A program made the position numbers and the translations under genes. Below are positions 1-5,438 of a stretch of DNA of 5,731 bases, one piece after another. The first letter of the stretch is position 1; each line of letters opens with the position of its first letter. Under the pieces are notes generated by a model. It was not told where the DNA came from. It saw only the letters and a program-made list of their open reading frames with translations, and searched no databases. The DNA is from Desulfonema limicola (GTDB lineage Bacteria; Desulfobacterota; Desulfobacteria; Desulfobacterales; DYRC01): positions 1 through 5,731 of the forward strand of contig DYRC01000265.1 in NCBI GenBank assembly GCA_020718925.1, in the 5' to 3' direction.

Positions 1-20
1 GCCGCCGGAAATCCCTTCCT

Positions 21-60
21 GAAGCCCGATCACTCAGACTGATCGGGCTTCTTTTATTTT
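21..60 (+). terminator. Rho-independent terminator of an upstream unit
   Basis: The arms at 21-32 and 40-51 pair perfectly over 12 bases (GAAGCCCGATCA with TGATCGGGCTTC) around a 7-base loop at 33-39. The right arm is followed directly by a T-rich run, TTTTATTTT, to position 60. This is the classic intrinsic terminator layout. It most likely ends a plus-strand gene lying left of the window and insulates the operon promoter that follows. The minus strand has no equally good T-tail, because the left flank is not A-rich. Confidence 0.9.
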
Positions 61-61
61 G

Positions 62-89
62 TTGACATCATAAAAAAAAGATTTAAACT
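62..89 (+). promoter_or_regulatory. Predicted sigma-70-type promoter of the hslVU operon
   Basis: TTGACA at 62-67 is a perfect -35 hexamer. TAAACT at 84-89, 16 bases downstream, matches 4 of 6 positions of TATAAT. The surroundings are very A/T-rich, and the site falls right after a terminator and ahead of a co-directional operon. The predicted start of transcription is near 95-97, giving a leader of about 60 bases. The -10 is the weaker part: TTATAT at 91-96 looks better but is too far from the -35. No heat-shock-type promoter was recognised. Confidence 0.6.
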
Positions 90-108
90 TTTATATTTGG
101 AAATAATC

Positions 109-134
109 GGGGAAACAGCCCCTTTTTTGTCTTT
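109..134 (+). promoter_or_regulatory. Short terminator-like hairpin in the operon leader
   Basis: GGGG at 109-112 and CCCC at 119-122 can form a 4-bp all-GC stem around the loop AAACAG. Six T's follow at 123-128 and then GTCTTTT. It lies between the predicted promoter and the ribosome site at 141. It could act as a leaky terminator or attenuator, or as an mRNA-stabilising stem. The stem is short, no anti-terminator partner was found by eye, and function is inference. Confidence 0.4.
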
Positions 135-140
135 TCATGG

Positions 141-147
141 AAAGGAG
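141..147 (+). promoter_or_regulatory. Ribosome binding site that fixes the first start
   Basis: AAAGGAG at 141-147 is a strong Shine-Dalgarno match ending 10 bases before the ATG at 158. An in-frame ATG at 137 lies upstream of this site and has no Shine-Dalgarno of its own, only a T-rich run. Translation therefore most likely starts at 158. Confidence 0.75.
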
Positions 148-157
148 AACGATAGGC

Positions 158-481
158 ATGGGTAAAAAAGATGAAAACAAGGAAAAACCTTTAGCAAAGA
201 TGACTGCCAAAGAGTTGCGGGAATTAGCGATGACTATTCCCGGAATCAGCGGCGTTCACGGCATGAACAAAGATGAACTGGTCTCTGAGATTAGAAAATC
301 CAGAGGCATTGCAGAAGAAGTCAGCAAACACAAAAGCAGCACTGTGCGTGAAATCAAGCAGAAAATGCGGACTGTTCGCGTAAAACATTTGTCAGCAGTA
401 GAAGCCAATGATATGAAAATGGCAAAAATTTACAAACGCCGCATGATCAATCTTAAGAAAAAAACCAGAAGAGTAGCGTAA
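158..481 (+). CDS. Small basic protein: Rho N-terminal-like domain plus L29-like helical tail
   Basis: This encodes 107 residues from the ATG at 158, chosen because the strong ribosome site at 141-147 lies just ahead; the in-frame ATG at 137 would precede that site. Residues about 15-47 (MTAKELRELA...GMNKDELVSEI) match the helix-extended-loop-helix pattern of the Rho N-terminal/SAP-like domain, which in Rho family proteins supports nucleic acid contact. Residues about 61-105 are rich in Lys and Arg, predicted helical, and resemble the two-helix hairpin of ribosomal protein uL29 (VREIKQKMRTVRVKHLS, then KIYKRRMINLKKKTRR). The protein lacks the RNA-binding cold-shock fold and ATPase of true Rho. 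I infer a cytoplasmic nucleic-acid or ribosome-associated role; the target is unknown. It is first in the operon and ends 5 bases before the next gene. The true ribosomal L29 gene would be expected in the S10 operon, so this is not taken to be rpmC. Confidence 0.8.
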   Translation: MGKKDENKEKPLAKMTAKELRELAMTIPGISGVHGMNKDELVSEIRKSRGIAEEVSKHKSSTVREIKQKMRTVRVKHLSAVEANDMKMAKIYKRRMINLKKKTRRVA

Positions 482-486
482 AAACT

Positions 487-1065
487 ATGTCGGCGATGAT
501 TGATCCGTCTTCTGTGGCTTTTGATATTGATGGCGTAATTGCAGATACCATGACGTTGTTTTTGGATATTGCCCGCGATGAATACAATATCCGACATATT
601 CGTTATCAGGATATTCGCACTTATATGCTTGAGGAATGTCTGGATATAGATAAAAAGATTATCCATGACATTGTTGTAAAACTCATTGATGGCAATTATT
701 CCGCTGTGTTGAAACCTATTCACGGCGCACCGGATGTTTTGGGCAGACTGGGAAAGCATCACAGCCCTGTATTATTCGTAACTGCCCGTCCGCATCTTGG
801 TCCGATTCATCAGTGGATGACACAGGAACTGCCTCTTGAACCACAAGCTATTGACATCATTGCCACCGGCTCATTTGAAGCAAAATCAGATGTTTTGAAA
901 AGTCGGGGAATTTCATATTTTGTGGAAGACCGACTGGATACCTGTTTTCTGCTTAAAGATGCCGGAATCACACCGATTTTGTTCAAACAGCCATGGAATC
1001 GGCAGCAGCATCCGTTTATTGAAGTCAGTACTTGGCAGGAACTCGAATCGCTGATTAAATGGTGA
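487..1065 (+). CDS. HAD-superfamily hydrolase, 5'(3')-deoxyribonucleotidase-like
   Basis: This encodes a 192-residue cytoplasmic HAD-fold phosphatase. Motif I is FDIDGVIAD at 12-20, with nucleophile Asp13 and acid/base Asp15. Motif II is the Thr in VTAR (Thr99). A candidate motif III lysine is Lys133 (EAKSDVL). Motif IV is Glu147-Asp148 in FVEDRLD. The C-terminal LFKQPWNR segment (166-172), followed by a WxE-type ending, is typical of the NT5C-like nucleotidase family, which removes phosphate from (deoxy)nucleoside monophosphates. The cap is the small helical insert after motif I. The substrate is inferred from family only; other small phosphomonoesters are possible. It starts 5 bases after the preceding stop with only a weak AGAAGAG site at 467-473, so translational coupling is likely. 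An ATG at 496 is an alternative start. Its end overlaps or abuts the start region of hslV. Confidence 0.82.
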   Translation: MSAMIDPSSVAFDIDGVIADTMTLFLDIARDEYNIRHIRYQDIRTYMLEECLDIDKKIIHDIVVKLIDGNYSAVLKPIHGAPDVLGRLGKHHSPVLFVTARPHLGPIHQWMTQELPLEPQAIDIIATGSFEAKSDVLKSRGISYFVEDRLDTCFLLKDAGITPILFKQPWNRQQHPFIEVSTWQELESLIKW

Positions 1066-1070
1066 GACGT

Positions 1071-1607
1071 ATGAACGACAGTTTTCACGGAACTACTATT
1101 CTTGCTATCCGGCATAAAGGAAAACTTGCGGTTGCAGGCGACGGACAGGTAACGCTCGGAGGAACCGTAGTTAAACACAAAGCAAAAAAAGTCCGGCGCA
1201 TTTACAATGACAAAATCATTGTCGGATTTGCAGGTGCTACGGCAGATGCGATGAATCTTTCGGAGCGATTGGAAACCAAACTGGAGCGATATAATGGCAA
1301 TCTGACGCGAAGCGCAGTGGAATTGGCTAAGGATTGGCGCACCGACAGATATCTGAGGCGTTTGGAAGCCATGATGATTGCGGCAGATGGTGAACGGATT
1401 TTTCTCATCTCAGGCAACGGCGATGTCATTGAGCCGGATGAAGGCGTTATCGCTATCGGATCCGGCGGCGTTGCGGCGCAGTCTGCGGCAATGGCGCTTA
1501 TCCATCACTCTGAATTGGATGCCAAAGCCATTGTGCAGGAAGCCATGACCATTGCGGCAGAACTCTGCATTTATACTAACCATACTGTAACCATAGAAGA
1601 GTTGTAA
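1071..1607 (+). CDS. hslV: HslV, peptidase subunit of the HslVU ATP-dependent protease
   Basis: HslV is a proteasome-beta-like threonine peptidase. It forms a double hexamer in the cytoplasm, capped and activated by HslU. From the ATG at 1071 the product has 178 residues. A 7-residue propeptide (MNDSFHG) precedes Thr-Thr, whose first Thr is the catalytic nucleophile after self-cleavage. Counting from that Thr, Asp17 and Lys33 (in AGDGQ and AKKVRR) and Ser124 (in IGSGG) all fall at the positions expected for the active site. The family signature AVELAKDWRTDR is present, and the end CIYTN...TIEEL is standard. I prefer 1071 because GGTGA at 1061-1065 lies just upstream and gives the usual short propeptide; an ATG at 1059 would add MVRR and overlap the HAD gene by 7 bases. 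The hslU start follows 4 bases after the stop. Confidence 0.95.
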   Translation: MNDSFHGTTILAIRHKGKLAVAGDGQVTLGGTVVKHKAKKVRRIYNDKIIVGFAGATADAMNLSERLETKLERYNGNLTRSAVELAKDWRTDRYLRRLEAMMIAADGERIFLISGNGDVIEPDEGVIAIGSGGVAAQSAAMALIHHSELDAKAIVQEAMTIAAELCIYTNHTVTIEEL

Positions 1608-1611
1608 GATA

Positions 1612-2979
1612 ATGAGCAGCACACTGAAACCTTCGGAAATTGTCAAAGAGCTTGATAAGTATATTGTCGGGCAGCACAAAGCCAAACGCTCTGTCTCCAT
1701 TGCCTTGAGAAATCGCTGGCGCAGACAGCAGGTCTCCAATGAACTCAAAGATGAAATCGCGCCCAAAAATATCATTATGATCGGTCCCACAGGCGTTGGA
1801 AAAACCGAAATTGCCAGAAGATTATCCAAGCTGGCGGATGCCCCTTTCATCAAAGTTGAAGCGTCTAAATTCACGGAAATCGGCTATGTGGGCAGAGATG
1901 TGGAATCTATGGTCAGAGATTTGGTGGAACTGACTGTCAACATGATGAAATCCAGAGAACAGGAATCTGTTCGGGAAAAAGCCCGTCATATTGCCGAAGA
2001 ACGGATGCTTGATCTGCTGCTTCCTGCCAAACCGGTTGAAAAAACTGAGGAGACGGACGACATAACCGTTGAAGCCATTATCGAAACACCGGAACGTACC
2101 TCGCCCACCCGCGAAAAACTCCGTACCATGCTTCGCAATGGAAAATTGGAAAATCGTTATGTTGATCTTGAAGTAAGTGAGCGAGCCATGCCGGTGGTGG
2201 AAGTTTTTTCCAATGTGGGTATGGAAGAATTGGGCATTAATTTCAAGGATATGTTCGGAAGTATCATGCCCAAAAATACCAAACGCCGCAAAGTCAAAGT
2301 GCCTGAAGCGATGGAAATCATCTCTCAGGAAGAAGCGCAGCGATTGGTAGATATGGATAAAGTGGTGAGCGCGGCAATTGAGAAAGTGGAGCAGTCCGGC
2401 ATCATTTTTCTGGATGAAATTGATAAAGTTGTGGGAAAAGACGGTGGTCATGGTCCGGATGTGTCCAGAGAAGGGGTGCAGCGAGATCTGCTGCCGATTG
2501 TCGAAGGCTCAACCATTACCAGCAAATACGGTCCTGTTAAAAGCGATCATATTCTGTTTATTGCTGCCGGAGCATTTCATACATCCAAACCTTCGGATTT
2601 AATCCCTGAACTTCAGGGACGTTTCCCGATTCGGGTAGAGTTGGATTCACTGGGCAAAGCGGATTTTATTCAGATTCTTACTGAACCGAAAAACGCGCTT
2701 CTGCTTCAATATAAAGCCATGCTGGAGACCGAAGGTATTGACCTGACCTTTGACGATGGCGCAGTGGATAAAATTGCGGCTATTGCCGAAGAAGTCAATC
2801 TTATGACTGAAAATATCGGCGCAAGACGGCTGCATACGATTATGGAATGTCTGTTGGAAGATATTTTGTTCGATGCCCCGGATATGGAGAAAAAGCAAGT
2901 CGGAATCACAGCTTCTGATGTGGAAAACAAACTTAAACACATCAAGAGCAATGAAGACCTGAGTCGCTATATTTTATAA
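1612..2979 (+). CDS. hslU: HslU, AAA+ unfoldase subunit of the HslVU protease
   Basis: HslU is a hexameric ATPase that recognises, unfolds and feeds proteins into HslV. The 455-residue product is close to the usual family length. Visible motifs are Walker A GPTGVGKT (58-65), substrate-gripping pore loop GYVG (91-94), an intermediate (I) domain of about residues 110-245, Walker B IIFLDEIDK (264-272), the sensor 1 area FIAAGAFH (316-323), the arginine finger in ELQGRFP (Arg337) and sensor 2 with GARRL (403-407). The C-terminus EDLSRYIL corresponds to the tail that docks into HslV to activate it, so the pair should be functional. The middle of the I domain (about 137-170) is acidic and low in similarity, as is usual for the family. 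It begins 4 bases after hslV with little Shine-Dalgarno, which suggests coupled translation. It ends 2 bases before the flippase gene. Confidence 0.97.
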   Translation: MSSTLKPSEIVKELDKYIVGQHKAKRSVSIALRNRWRRQQVSNELKDEIAPKNIIMIGPTGVGKTEIARRLSKLADAPFIKVEASKFTEIGYVGRDVESMVRDLVELTVNMMKSREQESVREKARHIAEERMLDLLLPAKPVEKTEETDDITVEAIIETPERTSPTREKLRTMLRNGKLENRYVDLEVSERAMPVVEVFSNVGMEELGINFKDMFGSIMPKNTKRRKVKVPEAMEIISQEEAQRLVDMDKVVSAAIEKVEQSGIIFLDEIDKVVGKDGGHGPDVSREGVQRDLLPIVEGSTITSKYGPVKSDHILFIAAGAFHTSKPSDLIPELQGRFPIRVELDSLGKADFIQILTEPKNALLLQYKAMLETEGIDLTFDDGAVDKIAAIAEEVNLMTENIGARRLHTIMECLLEDILFDAPDMEKKQVGITASDVENKLKHIKSNEDLSRYIL

Positions 2980-2981
2980 TT

Positions 2982-4544
2982 GTGTCTGTTTCTTTATATA
3001 AAAAAGTCGGCATCGCCTCGCTGTTGATGATGGCTTCCGTATTTTTAAGCCGCGTCATAGGCTTGTTCAGAGAGATGGTGATTGCTTATGTCGGCGGCGC
3101 AAAAGGCGATGTTGACGCATATCAGATCGCCTTTGTCATTCCTGAAATTTTAAATCATATCCTAGCCAGCGGCTTTCTTTCCGTTACATTTATTCCCATA
3201 TTTTCTCATTATTTGGCACAAAACCGCGAAGATGAAGGCTGGAGAGTATTTTCAATCATTCTGACCTGTTTCGGAAGCATCCTGATTTTTTTTATCATTT
3301 TTGCCGAATTTTTTATCCCCCAACTGATTGATCTGCTTGCGCCCGGCTTAAAAGACCCGGCAGTGAAATATGCAGCAGTAAAAATGACCCGGATTATTCT
3401 GCCCGCCCAGTTTTTCTTTTTTGCAGGCGGTTTGTTTACCGCTGTTCAGTTTGCAAAAGAAAAATTTGCCATTCCGGCATTAGCTCCGTTGATTTACAAT
3501 ATGGGAATTATCGCGGGCGGTCTTGCATTGGGGCATTACATTGGCATGGAAGCCTTTTCGTATGGCGTATTTGCCGGGGCATTTATCGGCAATTTTGTTC
3601 TGCAATGGCATGGCGCAAAAAAAGTCGGCATGATATTTCGCTTTTGCTTTGATCTGCGGCATCCGGATTTGAAAAAATATATCTGTCTCACACTGCCGCT
3701 GATGCTTGGGCTGACTATGACTTTTTCCACAGAAATTTTTCTCAAAATTTTCGGCTCATATCTTCCCAAAGGAAGTATTTCCGCCTTGAATTACGGGCTG
3801 CGGGTCATGCTGATGCTGGTCGGTTTTTTCGGTCAGGCGGTCGGTGTTGCTTCTTTTCCGTTTATGACAAGACTTTTCGCTGAAAACAAACTGAATGAAA
3901 TGAACCGTATGCTCAATGATACCTTGCGCTACCTGTCCCTGATTATTCCTTTTTCGGTTCTGCTGATAATTTTAAGAAAAGAAGTCGTGCTGATATTGTT
4001 CCAACGCGGGCGATTTGACGCTGCTGCAACCGCGCTGACCGCCGAAGTTCTTGCATATCTATTGATTGGCGCAACCGCGTTTGCATATCAGACCATTGTG
4101 GTCAGAGGCTATTATGCTGCTCAGGATACGGTTTTTCCGGCAATTTTCGGAACAATAGCCGTAGTTCTGAGCCTGCCGCTGTATTTTTACGGAATGCGGT
4201 TTATGGGAGCAGCCGGCGTTGCGTTGGCAATTTCGTTGTCCGCTATCTGTCAGGTGATGCTGTTATATGCGCTTTGGAATCGGCGGACTCGGAATCAGGA
4301 GAGCCGAAGCGTTTATCTGGTGTTGGAAAAAGTTACACTGATCAGTCTGCTGATTGGTATTATATTGGAAAATTTAAAAAACACCTATCTTTCACATATT
4401 GATTCTTCTTTTTTTTCAGGTAGTTTGGCAATCTGTCTGATTATCGGCGTAGTATTTATTCCGCTTTTTCTTGCCTTCGGATATATATTTCGGATAGAAG
4501 AAATGCGTATATTTCTGACAAAAATTGTAAGGAGGATAAGATGA
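2982..4544 (+). CDS. murJ: MurJ/MviN-type lipid II flippase, atypical variant
   Basis: This 520-residue, strongly hydrophobic polytopic inner-membrane protein has about 14 predicted helices in the MOP (MurJ/MATE) superfamily. MurJ flips the peptidoglycan precursor lipid II across the membrane. Family signatures are SRVIGLFRE (23-31), DAYQIAFVIPE (45-55), FIPIF (70-74), the LFQRGRFD loop (339-346) and RGYYAAQDTVFP (375-386). Arg24, Arg30, Asp45 and Arg274 align with E. coli Arg18, Arg24, Asp39 and Arg270. The place of E. coli Arg52-Arg53 is taken by Asn58-His59, Glu57 by Ser63, and Asp269 by Leu273. This protein may therefore be a diverged MurJ clade or a flippase for another polyprenyl-linked substrate. 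The start is a GTG 2 bases after hslU with no clear Shine-Dalgarno, so it probably depends on coupling; the next Met (residue 16) would cut into the first helix. It overlaps the following gene by 4 bases (ATGA). Confidence 0.85.
   Translation: MSVSLYKKVGIASLLMMASVFLSRVIGLFREMVIAYVGGAKGDVDAYQIAFVIPEILNHILASGFLSVTFIPIFSHYLAQNREDEGWRVFSIILTCFGSILIFFIIFAEFFIPQLIDLLAPGLKDPAVKYAAVKMTRIILPAQFFFFAGGLFTAVQFAKEKFAIPALAPLIYNMGIIAGGLALGHYIGMEAFSYGVFAGAFIGNFVLQWHGAKKVGMIFRFCFDLRHPDLKKYICLTLPLMLGLTMTFSTEIFLKIFGSYLPKGSISALNYGLRVMLMLVGFFGQAVGVASFPFMTRLFAENKLNEMNRMLNDTLRYLSLIIPFSVLLIILRKEVVLILFQRGRFDAAATALTAEVLAYLLIGATAFAYQTIVVRGYYAAQDTVFPAIFGTIAVVLSLPLYFYGMRFMGAAGVALAISLSAICQVMLLYALWNRRTRNQESRSVYLVLEKVTLISLLIGIILENLKNTYLSHIDSSFFSGSLAICLIIGVVFIPLFLAFGYIFRIEEMRIFLTKIVRRIR
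4528..4535 (+). promoter_or_regulatory. Very strong ribosome binding site for the VOC gene
   Basis: TAAGGAGG at 4528-4535 is a full match to the anti-Shine-Dalgarno end of 16S rRNA, 5 bases before the ATG at 4541. It lies inside the end of the flippase gene. It is the strongest ribosome site in the operon, so the VOC protein may be made at a higher rate than the proteins encoded upstream. Confidence 0.85.
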
Positions 4545-5116
4545 TTTCCCGTATTGACCACGTATCGCTTGCTGTAAAATATCCTGAAAAAGCAATGTCT
4601 TTTTTTCAAGATATTCTTGGTGCAGTCCCCGGAGCTTCTGCAACTGATCCCCGAATGAAATATCGCTGGCAGATTTTATCTTTGGGCGATCTGTCGCGTA
4701 TTGAAATTTTAAATCCCACCGGACAGGGAAGTTTTTTGGATGGATTTCTCAAACATAAAGACGGGGGCGTTCATCATATCACCCTGCAAACGCCGAATAT
4801 TCAGGAAGCAATAAAACAACTGGATAAGCACGGCATTCCCTATTTCGGATACAACGAATATAAAGATGCGTATTGGAAAGAAATTTTCATTCATCCCAAA
4901 CATGCTTTCGGCGTATTGATACAGATTTCCGAATTTGACGCGGATGATTGGCTGGCGCAGTCTCAGAAATTTTCCGAAGGACAAAAATGGTCAGTTGAAA
5001 GAAGCAATGACGGCGGCGTGTTAAGCATATCGCATCCCGGTGGCGGAAAAGCAAAACTTGAGTTGAGCAAAGCGGAGATTCGGCAGCTTATCAGGGAACT
5101 TGAAAATTGTGAGTAA
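4541..5116 (+). CDS. VOC-superfamily protein, methylmalonyl-CoA epimerase/glyoxalase-like
   Basis: This encodes 191 residues with two paired beta-alpha-beta-beta-beta modules in residues 1-131. The layout resembles methylmalonyl-CoA epimerase: IDHVSLAV at 5-12, RIEILNPTG at 53-61, GGVHHITL at 75-82 and FIHPKHAFGVLIQISE at 116-131. Predicted metal ligands are His7, Glu55 and His79. The fourth site, usually Glu in ...GVLIEL..., is Gln128, which can still bind a metal but departs from the norm. Residues about 132-191 form an additional charged tail not found in standard epimerases, which are near 130-150 residues. A lyase, dioxygenase or binding role cannot be excluded, and the substrate is not assignable. 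The start overlaps the flippase stop in an ATGA, behind a very strong ribosome site. It is the last gene of the operon. Confidence 0.8.
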   Translation: MISRIDHVSLAVKYPEKAMSFFQDILGAVPGASATDPRMKYRWQILSLGDLSRIEILNPTGQGSFLDGFLKHKDGGVHHITLQTPNIQEAIKQLDKHGIPYFGYNEYKDAYWKEIFIHPKHAFGVLIQISEFDADDWLAQSQKFSEGQKWSVERSNDGGVLSISHPGGGKAKLELSKAEIRQLIRELENCE

Positions 5117-5117
5117 A

Positions 5118-5139
5118 ATAAAATAGTTTCTATTTTTAT
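5118..5139. terminator. Weak AT-rich hairpin between convergent genes
   Basis: ATAAAATAG at 5118-5126 pairs with CTATTTTTAT at 5130-5139, with one bulged base and a 3-base loop. It begins 2 bases after the VOC stop and touches the end of the convergent antitoxin remnant, where a two-way terminator would be expected. The stem is almost all A-T with only one G-C pair, so termination would be weak. The operon may end elsewhere or by Rho. Confidence 0.25.
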
Positions 5140-5354
5140 CAAAGTACCATAGGTTGATAGAACTGAATTGTCTGAATACGATCAATATCATCGCTGGATT
5201 TCTGTTCTGCATCCCACAAATCCGTTGCCCGCTGTGTATTGAGCCAGAAATCGGCAGAACTTCCGAACAATTTTGAGAGTCTCAATGCCATAACCGGTGA
5301 TACGGATTGCCTTTCGTGCAGCAATCTGTTCACGCTCTGATAGGATACCCGATA
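5139..5354 (-). pseudogene. Truncated HigA-like antitoxin remnant (XRE/HTH)
   Basis: Read on the minus strand, 5354 down to 5139 is open after an in-frame TAA at 5357-5355. It encodes YRVSYQSVNRLLHER, then SVSPVMALRLSKLFG, then SADFWLN and DLWDAEQ. These are the recognition helix, the MALRL segment and the FWLN...DLW hallmark of HigA-type antitoxins (HigBA toxin-antitoxin systems). Intact members are about 90-110 residues and begin with a HPGE..L segment and the first HTH helices, which are missing here. Adding one G to the GGG at 5350-5348 on the minus strand would give N-I-G-V-S-Y-Q-S-V, the expected HTH wording, so a one-base frameshift plus loss of the N-terminus is likely. A GTG at 5333 could still start a 64-residue fragment, but it would lack half the DNA-binding domain. 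No higB-like toxin is seen on either side. Confidence 0.7.
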
Positions 5355-5371
5355 TTAACGCAAGAATCACC

Positions 5372-5401
5372 TTGAATGTTTCGGAATATCTGAAGTATAG
5401 T
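5372..5401 (+). promoter_or_regulatory. Predicted promoter of the TIR gene
   Basis: TTGAAT at 5372-5377 (4 of 6 to TTGACA) and TATAGT at 5396-5401 (5 of 6 to TATAAT) are separated by 18 bases. Transcription would start near 5408, about 30 bases before the ATG at 5439. This fits a separately expressed accessory gene and argues against the in-frame GTG at 5400 being the start. The ribosome site upstream of the ATG is poor. Confidence 0.5.
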
Positions 5402-5429
5402 GTCTGAAATACGAATCACAATTTCGGAA
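5379..5429 (+). repeat. Paired short direct repeats over the TIR promoter
   Basis: TTTCGGAA occurs at 5379-5386 and again at 5422-5429. TCTGAAGTA at 5389-5397 is repeated as TCTGAAATA at 5403-5411, flanking the predicted -10 with a 14-base period. Such pairs around a promoter can be operator half-sites, but they are short and chance is a real alternative. Confidence 0.3.
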
Positions 5430-5438
5430 ACAGAAACT

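Noticed and set aside
1..22. Tail of an upstream gene ending PPEIPS with a TGA at 20-22, just before the terminator
   Set aside because: The position is right for a gene end, but six codons cannot establish a reading frame; another frame stays open to 42, and an RNA gene end is equally possible.
137..157. Earlier ATG start for the first operon gene, adding 7 residues
   Set aside because: The strong AAAGGAG site at 141-147 lies inside this extension, and nothing like a ribosome site precedes the ATG at 137.
1059..1070. HslV start at the ATG at 1059 (MVRR added)
   Set aside because: There is no ribosome site before it, and the usual short propeptide and the GGTGA site favour 1071. It remains possible.
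1410..1874. 154-residue minus-strand open frame across the hslV/hslU junction
   Set aside because: It is antisense to two clearly coding genes, with no domain and no ribosome site.
1822..2451. 209-residue minus-strand open frame
   Set aside because: It lies entirely opposite hslU, has a biased His/Phe/Arg-rich composition typical of an antisense shadow, and has no recognisable motif.
5188..5370. 60-residue minus-strand frame containing VILALISGIL
   Set aside because: It is the other frame through the antitoxin remnant. Only the 5139-5354 frame carries the HigA hallmark, and this one loses all similarity.
5400..5438. GTG start at 5400 for the TIR protein
   Set aside because: It falls on the predicted -10 box, and the added 13 residues precede the normal beginning of the TIR domain.
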